A stretch of DNA of 24,390 nucleotides. Source: a virus. The notes under the pieces were generated by a model that did not search any database, was not told the DNA's origin, and was given only the letters and a program-made list of their open reading frames with translations. Shown piece after piece: positions 7,048 to 14,205 of this stretch. The translations under genes and the position numbers were made by a program. Every line of letters begins with the position of its first letter. The first letter of the stretch is position 1. The stretch covers positions 1-24,390 of IMG/VR virus record IMGVR_UViG_3300032053_000497; one strand, given 5' to 3'.

Positions 7048-7537
7048 ATCTAAAAGATTTCTTAAATCTCTTTGATCTTACATATTTTTCATAAGCTTGC
7101 GCAAATCTCTTATCTTTAAATAATAAACGTAAGATTTGTGGAATTGGTTTAGTTTCAGGATGATTTTTTACTGTATCTTTTATAAGTTCTAATTCATTAT
7201 CTGCTGGATTAGCTCTACCATCATTTAACAAAAGTTTAACAATATCTATATGCTTGTAATATACAGCAGATCTTAGTGAAACACTTTCTAAATCTGCTGG
7301 ATTAACTCTATGAAATGTAAGCAAATATTTAACAATATTATAATGCCCTCCTTGACATGCCCAAAGTAATGGATGATTATTACTTATAGCTGGATCTGCT
7401 CCTTTTTCTATTGCTTCTTTAGCCATCCACAATAATCCTTCTTCACACGCAAATTTAAGCATTTCATAAGATGTCATATTTTTGGAAGATGCACGTAATT
7501 CTTCTTTAGATTTTGGAGATAAATGTTTTATACTCAT
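7046..7537 (-). CDS. Ankyrin-repeat protein with minimal IKHL module (163 aa)
   Basis: I take ATG 7535-7537, giving MSIKHLSPKSKEELRAS. The longer frame adds 15 residues (MNQLKEKIHILNIFI) unlike any other module gene. Only the IKHLSPKS core of the module is kept. Residues about 25-135 hold three or four ankyrin-type repeats, visible as NNHPLLWACQGGHYNIVKYLL and SLRSAVYYKHIDIVKLLLND, each with the A-x-x-x-G/K-H-x-x-I-V-x-x-L-L pattern. The C-terminus is basic (RSKRFKKSFR). Ankyrin repeats bind proteins, so this payload probably acts on a host or virion partner. Downstream, its stop lies within the next promoter-like element. Confidence 0.8.
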   Translation of the reverse strand: MSIKHLSPKSKEELRASSKNMTSYEMLKFACEEGLLWMAKEAIEKGADPAISNNHPLLWACQGGHYNIVKYLLTFHRVNPADLESVSLRSAVYYKHIDIVKLLLNDGRANPADNELELIKDTVKNHPETKPIPQILRLLFKDKRFAQAYEKYVRSKRFKKSFR

Positions 7538-7568
7538 TATAAATATATTTAATATATGTATCTTTTCT

Positions 7569-7856
7569 TTAAGTTGATTCATTTAAATGATTATAATACA
7601 TACTATACCATTTTGTATTTTTAATCATATTTATAAATCGTGAATTTCTATTTTTTAATTCTTTATAGATAGCTGCTTCTTCTGTAAAATCAACATTCCA
7701 TCCTGCCCAATCATCAAATAATTCTTTATCATTTTTAGATAAAAATGATTTTCTTAATTGTTTTAGCCTTTTATTAATAATAATAGAAATTTCTTTTTGA
7801 GATCTCGGAGTAAGATGTTTTATAGCTTCATTAATATGTTCAGGTACTAAGTTCAC
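7569..7856 (-). CDS. IKHL-module protein, GTG start (95 aa)
   Basis: It begins with the full module (MNLVPEHINEAIKHLTPRS, then QKEISII), read from GTG at 7854-7856. No nearby ATG would keep the module. The first 42 nt match the 17425 gene on the other strand at 40 positions by my comparison. The payload is short and helical: a basic segment (NKRLKQLRKSFLSKNDK) then acidic/aromatic residues (DDWAGWNVDFTEEAAIYKEL). The function is unknown. An AAATATATAA element lies 15 nt upstream. Confidence 0.8.
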   Translation of the reverse strand: MNLVPEHINEAIKHLTPRSQKEISIIINKRLKQLRKSFLSKNDKELFDDWAGWNVDFTEEAAIYKELKNRNSRFINMIKNTKWYSMYYNHLNEST

Positions 7857-7871
7857 GCTTATAGTTTTATT

Positions 7872-7881
7872 TTATATATTT
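7872..7881 (-). promoter_or_regulatory. Candidate promoter element (AAATATATAA)
   Basis: The minus strand reads TTTAAATATATAAAATAAAAC, 15 nt before the GTG start at 7856. The 95 nt between this gene and the helicase stop show no ORF and no convincing terminator. Confidence 0.4.
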
Positions 7882-7951
7882 AAACTAAAAAAGTGAAGTA
7901 TTTATAACGTATTAAGCATTCTTTATCATACACACGGAGAAAAAGATAAAT

Positions 7952-9490
7952 TTAAAGTTTAACATAATATGATTTAAATGGAAATCCTCTATCTTTATAA
8001 ATTCTTTCTCTTTCAGCCGCGTGACGCATCAAATAATTTACTTTCTGATATTTATGTGATCCATAAATAAAATTATCTCTAAAATCTATAACAATTATTT
8101 CACTTTTTCCTTCAGCTAATCTCATACCACGACCCAAAACTTGGCGAACTATATATTGAGAACGATAAGATTCTATAATAAATATATTATATAACTGTAA
8201 AATGTTTATTCCCTCGCTGAATGTCCCAATACTAGCTACAATTATAACCCCCTCTCCTTCTTCCATTCGTTTTTTAGCATAATCTCTATTATCAGCAGAA
8301 GTCCCACCATCAATATAAAAAACATCTTTTTCTGTATTTTCCTTTATCCAATTGAATACAGATCTTCCATATTCATTTTTGATATCTGAAAATAAAACTA
8401 ATGAATTTTTTGTAGATTTAGAAATAGTTTCACAAATATATTTAAATCTTTTTCTATCATTTCTAAGAATATCTTTTTCAAGAGTCAACAATTTAGCTCC
8501 ATCCTTTTCATCCATACTTACATTTCGAAGATCATATAATTTCTTTTTATATGAATCTTCTAGATAATCCATTTCAATTCCTACTACTTTTACAGGAGTA
8601 GCAAATTTAGCTGTAATAAGATAATCAGATGGAACAACATAAACACATGGTCCTAAATATCCTTGAATAATAAATGATTCATAAGAACTGTCAACTGGTA
8701 GAGTTCCAGTCATACCTACACTAAACTTATTATTATAGCACTTAACAATAATATTTTTAATACTGGTTGCTATAGTATGATGCGTTTCATCGATAAAAAC
8801 AATATCAAAACTTGAAAAATATTGTAAATCTTTTTTAGCTAATGATTGAAATGTTCCAAATATGATATTAGGTTCTATATCATCACTTTTCTTTGCTCCA
8901 CCAAAAACACACCGAGATTTCCATGTTGGTTTTTTTCCACAGAGTTCTTCAATTTGATAAAATTCTTCTTCTGTTTGATTTACTAATCCTATACTTGGAA
9001 CTACATAAAGCATTTTTTTAATTACTTGTTTATCAAAAAGATATTTAAATAACATAAATGCCATAAGAGTTTTACCACCCGACATAGATATTTCTTCGGT
9101 ACAATGTTTATATTTAAGAACTCTTGAAACTCCTTCTATTTGATAATCTCTTGGTTGTTTGTCAGATTCTTCAAAATATATATGAACCCATTCTATAAAT
9201 AAACTTTCATCATACTCTTTTTCATAGAGATTTTCTATACCTTCAATTTCTAAAGGAAATCTATATTTTTTAGCAAGTTTTTGAACTTCAGCCCAAAGGC
9301 CTATTGGGATCCTGTTAAATTTATCAATAAAACAATCTTCAAAATTTTTAGGTATATGTGTATTCTTATTTCGAATGGCTGCCCAATTTTTTCTTTTTTT
9401 AGTAAAAGACGACTCTAATTGAGAATACTCTAATTCTGTACTATTTATTAGTACTAAAAATTTTTTATCTTCACTTACTTTAAGTCTCAT
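7952..9490 (-). CDS. uvsW: UvsW-like superfamily 2 DNA/RNA helicase
   Basis: This is a 512-residue SF2 helicase. It has a Q-like motif PRDYQ (113-117), Walker A SGGKT (137-141), motif II DETHH (234-238), motif III TGT (261-263) and motif VI QVLGRGMRL near residue 455, followed by IVIDFRDNF. About 110 N-terminal residues precede the core, as in T4 UvsW, which is somewhat longer. UvsW unwinds R-loops and branches recombination intermediates, switching replication to the recombination-driven mode. The position two small ORFs away from a UvsY-like gene mirrors T4 order (uvsW - small ORFs - uvsY). Its ATG overlaps the stop of the upstream small ORF (ATGA). Confidence 0.85.
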   Translation of the reverse strand: MRLKVSEDKKFLVLINSTELEYSQLESSFTKKRKNWAAIRNKNTHIPKNFEDCFIDKFNRIPIGLWAEVQKLAKKYRFPLEIEGIENLYEKEYDESLFIEWVHIYFEESDKQPRDYQIEGVSRVLKYKHCTEEISMSGGKTLMAFMLFKYLFDKQVIKKMLYVVPSIGLVNQTEEEFYQIEELCGKKPTWKSRCVFGGAKKSDDIEPNIIFGTFQSLAKKDLQYFSSFDIVFIDETHHTIATSIKNIIVKCYNNKFSVGMTGTLPVDSSYESFIIQGYLGPCVYVVPSDYLITAKFATPVKVVGIEMDYLEDSYKKKLYDLRNVSMDEKDGAKLLTLEKDILRNDRKRFKYICETISKSTKNSLVLFSDIKNEYGRSVFNWIKENTEKDVFYIDGGTSADNRDYAKKRMEEGEGVIIVASIGTFSEGINILQLYNIFIIESYRSQYIVRQVLGRGMRLAEGKSEIIVIDFRDNFIYGSHKYQKVNYLMRHAAERERIYKDRGFPFKSYYVKL

Positions 9491-9663
9491 CTAATCTCAT
9501 CTAATGTATAAGATATTATATTTACTGGTTGTCCATTTATAATTTGTGTTGCATATCTATGTACTGTATATTTAGGTTTTCCTTTAACTATATTGGATAT
9601 TTTATCTTTAATTCTATTAAAGAAAACCTGAAATTTATTACGTGGTTTAAGATGCTTTATCAT
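9487..9663 (-). CDS. Small protein with minimal IKHL module (58 aa)
   Basis: ATG 9661-9663 opens MIKHLKPRNKFQVFF, the shortest form of the module, with everything before I-K-H-L removed. The rest is basic (NRIKDKISNIVKGKPKYTVH) and ends IISYTLDEIR. The TGA stop overlaps the helicase ATG, and the upstream stop is 1 nt away, so it is tightly coupled inside the recombination operon. It corresponds in position to the small ORFs between T4 uvsW and uvsY, though I see no sequence similarity to claim homology. The function is unknown. Confidence 0.65.
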   Translation of the reverse strand: MIKHLKPRNKFQVFFNRIKDKISNIVKGKPKYTVHRYATQIINGQPVNIISYTLDEIR

Positions 9664-9664
9664 T

Positions 9665-9850
9665 TTACCATCGTATTTGTCTAAAAATATCTAAACTAGT
9701 TTCAGAATCATATTCTTTTATCTCAAGATATTTTTGATTCGTATCTTTAAGATATTTTTCACATTTTTCTTTTTCTAACGAAAACCAAGATATTACATCC
9801 CACCACCCAGATATTTCCTTTACTTTACTAATTACTGCGTATATTTTCAT
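9665..9850 (-). CDS. Small unknown protein (61 aa)
   Basis: I choose ATG 9848-9850 (MKIYAVISKVKEISGWWDVI) over an in-frame ATG nine codons earlier inside the UvsY-like gene. The later ATG sits directly after the UvsY stop and is preceded by AGAGGAAAATAAA, one of the few Shine-Dalgarno-like stretches here. The protein looks alpha/beta with a Trp pair (residues 16-17) and an acidic middle. No family is recognised. It is coupled to both neighbours. Confidence 0.65.
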   Translation of the reverse strand: MKIYAVISKVKEISGWWDVISWFSLEKEKCEKYLKDTNQKYLEIKEYDSETSLDIFRQIRW

Positions 9851-9851
9851 T

Positions 9852-10322
9852 TTATTTTCCTCTTGATATTTGTTCAATTTCTACACGACGCGGAATAGCA
9901 TATATTATTGCATCAAGACTTTTTAAAGTTTCATCCATAAATTTCACATGATTATCTAAAGTTTCTCTAATTTCTACTAGATCTGCCAAATCTACTTTTA
10001 TTCTATTATCTTTTGCAGTTTCAGATGTATATCTTATTTGAGATTTGAATGTATAATAATCTTGTCTATCTGCATATCTAGCTTTATATGTTCTACTTAT
10101 ACCAATAGCTAAAGATATTAAATAATGATGATATTCTACAGCTCTTTGACGCTCTGTATAAAGATCTGTCATAAGAGTAGGAATATCAAATATTTGTTTT
10201 ATTTTATTTGACATGGATTCTATTTTATCAGTCCACTCTTCTCTTTCTTTCTGAAATTTATCTTTTAAAGATTCTTCAGGCTTAACATCAGGATTTATAT
10301 TAAAATAGTCTAATTTTACCAT
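9852..10322 (-). CDS. uvsY: UvsY-like recombination mediator
   Basis: This 156-residue protein compares with 137 in T4 UvsY. The pattern from about residue 60 matches: a helix with YKARYADRQDYYTFK, then IKVDLADLVEIRETLDNHVKF, and the end SLDAI-x-YAIPRRVEIEQISRGK. The T4 protein has a KARLDYYSG segment, LKVDTSLQYW, and an ALDAI...RAFEAGK end. UvsY loads the UvsX recombinase onto gp32-coated ssDNA. The gene lies in the gp32-primase-UvsY-UvsW block, four nt after a small ORF. The similarity is by eye and short; context raises confidence. Confidence 0.65.
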   Translation of the reverse strand: MVKLDYFNINPDVKPEESLKDKFQKEREEWTDKIESMSNKIKQIFDIPTLMTDLYTERQRAVEYHHYLISLAIGISRTYKARYADRQDYYTFKSQIRYTSETAKDNRIKVDLADLVEIRETLDNHVKFMDETLKSLDAIIYAIPRRVEIEQISRGK

Positions 10323-10326
10323 TTTA

Positions 10327-10494
10327 TTAAAATAATTTTGTACTTACATCTACAATTTTTTTCTTATATTTATGATTTATTATTTTATGTTCTTTAAGTT
10401 TTTTATTCAATTTCATATCAACATTGAATACTGGTATATCTATATCTATATCAAATTCAAAATCTATTTTTGTAATTAATTTTTTTGATTTCAT
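10327..10494 (-). CDS. Small unknown protein (55 aa)
   Basis: ATG 10492-10494 gives MKSKKLITKIDFEFDIDIDI followed by a lysine-rich second half (NKKLKEHKIINHKYKKKIVD). The stop is 4 nt before the UvsY-like ATG and the start 11 nt after the primase stop. The split acidic/basic composition and tight packing support coding, but the AT-rich repeat-like DNA (GATATAGATATAGATATA) could also give a chance frame. The function is unknown. Confidence 0.5.
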   Translation of the reverse strand: MKSKKLITKIDFEFDIDIDIPVFNVDMKLNKKLKEHKIINHKYKKKIVDVSTKLF

Positions 10495-10505
10495 TTTATT
10501 TAAAT

Positions 10506-11606
10506 CTACAAGTCAATTATATCAAGAGAATTATTTGAAAAATAACTATAAATATTTGGAAGTTTAACATTATTTTCTTTAGCCCAGATTTTTATATCTG
10601 TAATATCCCATTTTTGTCTATATGGTGCATTTATATCTTTTAAAAATTTACTCCACAAAAATATTTCATTCTCATTTTTAATTTTTTCAATAGCATGTTC
10701 TATTCCAGTTTTATCATAATCATATAAATATTTAATTTGTAAATCTAAAGGAAATGATTTATTGGCTCCACAATTTGCGATACAATTATTTAGAAGAAAT
10801 GCATCTAAAGGACCTTCGCATAATATAATGGGCTTATTTAAATTAATTAGACAAATATTAAATATCTGAGAAATTGTATCTATTTCATCAGGAATTTTAT
10901 TAGTTTTTCCCATTAATTCATATAATCTACTTAACTTAAATGTAAGATATTTACTTTTGCCTTTAAATAATCTTTTTTGAACACCTAAAATTTTTCCTGT
11001 TGAAGTTAAGTTAAGTATCAAAAGATGATTTTTATTTTGATTATATAAAAATTTAGAAACATCATATTGTAAACGATGTTTTAACCATATCCAAATAGAA
11101 GAATCTTTAGCTTCAATTAAATTAAAAAATTTTAAAAATTCTTCTTTATCGATAGCCAATTTATCAATCGACTCCATATCTAAGAAAAGTGACATATCGT
11201 ACTTATCATTAGATTGAATAGAAAAATCTTGTAAATTATTACTGATATAATTAATTATATCAAGTTGTAAATCTATTTTAAAATCTTTAAAAAATTGATC
11301 AATTCTATAAAATTTTGAACAATTAAAACATTTATAATAATTTTTAAATTTCCCTGTTAAAATTATATTTCCTCGTTGTTTCCATTGTGATTTCATACTA
11401 TCACCACAGATTGGACAACATCCGGTTATACGATCTTTATGTAAATTTATTTTTTGTTTTACTGGTTCATTTAAAAATCTTTGTTGATTAATTTTTTGAA
11501 AAGAAGAATATAAAAAATCTAAATATTCTTTTTCAGATATAATTTTATCTTCAAAATTAAATGAACTATCAAATATCATATTATTCTCTATAATTGAATT
11601 TGTCAT
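10506..11606 (-). CDS. DNA primase, T4 gp61-like
   Basis: The protein has 366 residues against 342 in T4 gp61. A zinc-binding module is at residues 63-96: CCPIC (63-67) and CFNC (93-96). A TOPRIM fold follows: PIILCEGPLDAFLL with E264, and YDYDKTG with D296 and D298 (TOPRIM E and DxD). This is the order in DnaG/gp61 primases, which make RNA primers for the lagging strand with the gp41 helicase. It lies downstream of gp32, separated by a large hairpin. The start ATG is 11604-11606, in an A-rich leader without Shine-Dalgarno. Confidence 0.85.
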   Translation of the reverse strand: MTNSIIENNMIFDSSFNFEDKIISEKEYLDFLYSSFQKINQQRFLNEPVKQKINLHKDRITGCCPICGDSMKSQWKQRGNIILTGKFKNYYKCFNCSKFYRIDQFFKDFKIDLQLDIINYISNNLQDFSIQSNDKYDMSLFLDMESIDKLAIDKEEFLKFFNLIEAKDSSIWIWLKHRLQYDVSKFLYNQNKNHLLILNLTSTGKILGVQKRLFKGKSKYLTFKLSRLYELMGKTNKIPDEIDTISQIFNICLINLNKPIILCEGPLDAFLLNNCIANCGANKSFPLDLQIKYLYDYDKTGIEHAIEKIKNENEIFLWSKFLKDINAPYRQKWDITDIKIWAKENNVKLPNIYSYFSNNSLDIIDL

Positions 11607-11640
11607 TTTTTACATATTCATTTTTTGATATATTGATAGA

Positions 11641-11704
11641 AAATATTTAAGCACATTGAAAGACTAGAATGAAAATTTTAGTCTTTCAATGTGCTTAAAT
11701 ATTT
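11641..11704. repeat. 26-bp perfect inverted repeat (gp32-primase intergenic hairpin)
   Basis: Arms at 11641-11666 and 11679-11704 are exact complements with a 12-nt loop. On the minus strand the hairpin begins 7 nt after the gp32 stop and is followed by TTTTCTATC. It could be an unusually long terminator or an RNase III site that separates gp32 mRNA from primase mRNA. Confidence 0.85.
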
Positions 11705-11711
11705 TTCGGGG

Positions 11712-12692
11712 TTAGATATTATTAAGAGCATCATCTAAGTCACCACCTATGCCACTATTTGAACTCATATTAATTTCAGGAATATCTAAATTTCCAAATG
11801 AACCTAATCCTATATTAAGATCATCTAATGTTAAATCTGATGATGTAATGCCGCTATTAACTTTTGGAGCATTACCCGGAACAGGTGTTCCAGAAGTTGG
11901 TTTATTCTTTATATCTGCATATGCAGTTGAAGGAATTTGACCTGTTACAGCCACTATAACTTGATTAACATATTCATGAGTGTCTTGATCCCATTCTTTA
12001 TATGCATATTTACTTAAATCGGGACTATTTTCTTTAAGATAATTAAAAACTGTTTCCTTTGGTGTTTTTTCATTAATAGGTTGAAGTTTTTCATTGATGT
12101 TTAAAATAAGTGGAATTTTCTTATCAAGAAATCTTGATTGATCATAGTTATTAAAACCTCCAACTTTAGATACTACAACAGCAAATACTTTTCCATCCAA
12201 AAGATCAAATGGTTCATGAGGATCACCAATAACTGGTTTCTTTTCAGCATTAATTTTATCCCATACTTTCTTTCCAAATTTCCACACCATTATTTTGCCT
12301 TCAAGTTCTTTATTTTGTTCGTCTTTAATAACTTGAATTAATGCAGCAAATGAATGACGTCTACTGAAAATTTCAGATTTTTTTTGTTCTTGAACAGATT
12401 CACTTTTTCTAAGTTTAAAAAACATATCTTGTAACACAGATGGTTTTCCAATAGATGACGGACAATCAATATATTTTCCTTTATCAGTTATTGGATCAAC
12501 AAGCCAGCATACCCATTTTTCAGAAATGGAATTATTTGGATTTTGCCACCAAGGAATAAAACGAACAATAGCTTTATACACGCCTCCCTGTCCTCTTTCA
12601 GAGGTAGGATTATATTCAATAGTACTTTTTGAATCAGTACCCATTTCAACTTGAGGGTGAAATAACGAATCAAGATCATAATTTGCTTTCAT
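11712..12692 (-). CDS. Single-stranded DNA-binding protein, T4 gp32-like
   Basis: The protein has 326 residues (T4 gp32: 301). Diagnostic matches to the T4 core are FGKKVWDKINA at 139-149 (T4 FGKKIWDKINA) and GGFNNYDQSRFL at 178-189 (T4 SGFSNYDESKFL), plus GVYKAIVRFIPW near residue 40. The C-terminus is Ser/Gly/Asp-rich and acidic (GGDLDDALNNI), like the T4 partner-recruiting tail. gp32 coats ssDNA during replication, recombination and repair. The T4 zinc site (His and three Cys with a C-x-x-C) is not visible. Only C62 and C77 are present, so this homologue probably lacks zinc. The leader carries A-rich repeats that may be its own operator. Confidence 0.85.
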   Translation of the reverse strand: MKANYDLDSLFHPQVEMGTDSKSTIEYNPTSERGQGGVYKAIVRFIPWWQNPNNSISEKWVCWLVDPITDKGKYIDCPSSIGKPSVLQDMFFKLRKSESVQEQKKSEIFSRRHSFAALIQVIKDEQNKELEGKIMVWKFGKKVWDKINAEKKPVIGDPHEPFDLLDGKVFAVVVSKVGGFNNYDQSRFLDKKIPLILNINEKLQPINEKTPKETVFNYLKENSPDLSKYAYKEWDQDTHEYVNQVIVAVTGQIPSTAYADIKNKPTSGTPVPGNAPKVNSGITSSDLTLDDLNIGLGSFGNLDIPEINMSSNSGIGGDLDDALNNI

Positions 12693-12720
12693 AATTTTTT
12701 AGTTTTTTTAGTTTAAATTT
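12693..12720 (-). promoter_or_regulatory. A-rich tandem leader before gp32, possible autoregulatory site
   Basis: The minus strand reads two copies of AAACTAAAA just before the ATG. T4 gp32 represses its own mRNA by binding an unstructured A/U-rich leader, and this stretch is likewise unstructured. A similar AAACTAAAAAATT precedes the gene starting at 16057. Confidence 0.35.
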
Positions 12721-13173
12721 AGATAATTAGTTTTTATTTTTATTTCAATAAAATTTTTATAGTTTATTAAATTTTTTCTTATATTTTAAAACAGTAAAAT
12801 TAAAAGCAGTTTTTCTACTTTCAAAAAAATATTATTTTTAATTGTGATTTAATTATAAGATTAATTACGTACTGGTTTTTATTCAAATTAATAGATACGT
12901 AATTATAAAATTTTCTTTCTTTCACCTTTAGTTTCTTAGTTTAATAATATCTTAGTATTTTAGTCTCTTTAGATATATATTAACGAAAGAAATAAAAGTT
13001 TTATTGGTTAGTGTTAAAATTTTGTTAACATAAATATATTATCTGTTTATAATTCAGCTTATATTCATTATACTTTTTGTTTATTTTATTTTTAATTTTT
13101 AATAACATTTTAACAATAATTTCAATAAATTTGAAAATTTTAATGAATATATAATACAACTAAATTTTTAATT
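12721..13173. other. Long AT-rich non-coding region upstream of gp32
   Basis: About 450 nt between divergent genes without a credible ORF. It contains a 9-bp inverted repeat (AATTACGTA at 12863-12871, TACGTAATT at 12896-12904), runs of A and T, and a plus-strand TTTTAATGAATATATAA element near its right end. It could house promoters for gp32 or an origin. No specific signal proves either. Confidence 0.5.
13138..13154 (+). promoter_or_regulatory. Candidate promoter element (TTTTAATGAATATATAA)
   Basis: It is one of the best copies of the extended motif TTTTAA-t-GAATATATAA, 19 nt before the ATG of the small plus-strand ORF at 13174. Confidence 0.45.
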
Positions 13174-13308
13174 ATGTTAGATATTCTTTATTATAATTAT
13201 CCACAACTTTGGCCTATATGTGCTATAAGTTTATTGATGATCAGTCATCTTTTTTGGAATATTCTTAAATTTATGGCTTTTATAGCTAAGAATTTATTTT
13301 CTAATTAA
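13174..13308 (+). CDS. Small hydrophobic protein (44 aa)
   Basis: The ORF runs from ATG 13174 to TAA 13306-13308. Residues about 10-38 form one hydrophobic segment (LWPICAISLLMISHLFWNIL and onward), so it is probably an inner-membrane peptide. A promoter-like element sits 19 nt upstream. Its 3' end overlaps the convergent gene ending at 13294 by 15 nt. The size and charge could fit a holin-like or host-modulating peptide, but nothing proves that. The plus orientation amid minus genes and the good upstream motif are the main support. Confidence 0.5.
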   Translation: MLDILYYNYPQLWPICAISLLMISHLFWNILKFMAFIAKNLFSN

Positions 13309-13857
13309 ATTCCAAATTTTGAAAATTATTTCAGATGAACAATTTTGATAATTTGTTTTAAAATTATTAAAATCATTATTTTCTATATCTTGTCTTAAAA
13401 TTGAAGCTGATATTGGTTTTCCTTCAAATTTATCTGTTCTATTTTTATATACTAAAGGACTACTATTTATATATAATTCAATTAATTTAACACCTTTTGA
13501 TAGTTTATGAATTTTATAATAATCGATAAGTCTTTTAATTCGTTTATAATCATTTTCCTTTGATGAAGAAGCTAATACATATTTTCCAGGTTTAGCAGAT
13601 TCTATAAATTTACATGCTGCACCAATAGGAGATACATCTTCTACTTTTTCTATAGAAACTTTAGGGTTATTAATTAACTGAAATATAACTTGATGCGATA
13701 TAGCTTCTGTTATAATTCCTCTAGTACTTGGACTAACAAATACTTTGACTTCTTTAACATCAGGATTATCAACATATCTTTGAATTAAATCTATATGTCC
13801 TGCATGCATAACTTTAAATGACCCAGAAAAAAGAACAATCACGTTTTTATTTTTCAT
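13294..13857 (-). CDS. Cytidylyltransferase-fold nucleotidyltransferase (187 aa)
   Basis: The signature G-S-F-K-V-M-H-A-G-H at residues 12-21 matches the (G/S)xFxxxHxGH motif of the HxGH nucleotidyltransferase family, which transfers NMP to a phosphate-containing substrate. Near the C-terminus ISASILRQD resembles the I-S-S-T-x-x-R motif. Length and pattern fit nicotinamide-mononucleotide adenylyltransferase or pantetheine-phosphate adenylyltransferase types, and phage NAD-salvage enzymes of this fold are known. The substrate cannot be decided from sequence alone. Its ATG overlaps the 3' end of a decayed endonuclease fragment by 11 nt, so that remnant runs directly into it. Confidence 0.75.
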   Translation of the reverse strand: MKNKNVIVLFSGSFKVMHAGHIDLIQRYVDNPDVKEVKVFVSPSTRGIITEAISHQVIFQLINNPKVSIEKVEDVSPIGAACKFIESAKPGKYVLASSSKENDYKRIKRLIDYYKIHKLSKGVKLIELYINSSPLVYKNRTDKFEGKPISASILRQDIENNDFNNFKTNYQNCSSEIIFKIWNLIRK

Positions 13858-14152
13858 TGAATATTTTTATTAAATTATTAAAATTATTATCAAGTATCAT
13901 ATAATATATAAAATTTTGTTTTTTACATTCCTTTTCTTTTAAATAACATATTTTTTCATGTAATTTTAAAAAATATGACGATTTAATCTCAAAAATTATG
14001 TTAGTATTTTTTATTTTATAATCAATATAATATAAATGGTTTTTTCCATCATCATTAATATATTTTATAGAAGGGCCTCTTTCTATCATATCGAGTTTAT
14101 TTATTTTTTCTAAATATTTAAGAAAATTTAATTCATATTCATTGTAGACATA
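13847..14152 (-). pseudogene. Remnant of a KYG-repeat homing endonuclease (nuclease domain only)
   Basis: An 80-residue frame from ATG 14089 matches the C-terminal nuclease domain of the three plus-strand endonucleases. RGPSIKY, YYIDYKI (for YPDFYIP), FEIKSSYFLK and YYMILDNNF correspond in order. In the same frame the match continues upstream of that ATG to 14152 (NEYELNFLKYLEKI, like SYELDFLEKYY), where a TAA (14153-14155) and then a terminator cut it off. The zinc fingers and KYG repeats are absent. The D and E-x-K catalytic residues survive. It is most likely a deletion remnant; a truncated protein could still be made. Confidence 0.8.
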
Positions 14153-14168
14153 TTAAATATAATAAAAA

Positions 14169-14193
14169 ATCCTGAACTTTATTAATTCAGGAT
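14169..14193 (-). terminator. Rho-independent terminator, minus strand
   Basis: ATCCTGAA and TTCAGGAT form an 8-bp perfect stem with a 9-nt loop, followed on the minus strand by TTTTTTATT. It ends the transcript of the 14206-15006 gene and its upstream neighbours. Confidence 0.75.
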
Positions 14194-14205
14194 GTTAAGT
14201 ATGTG

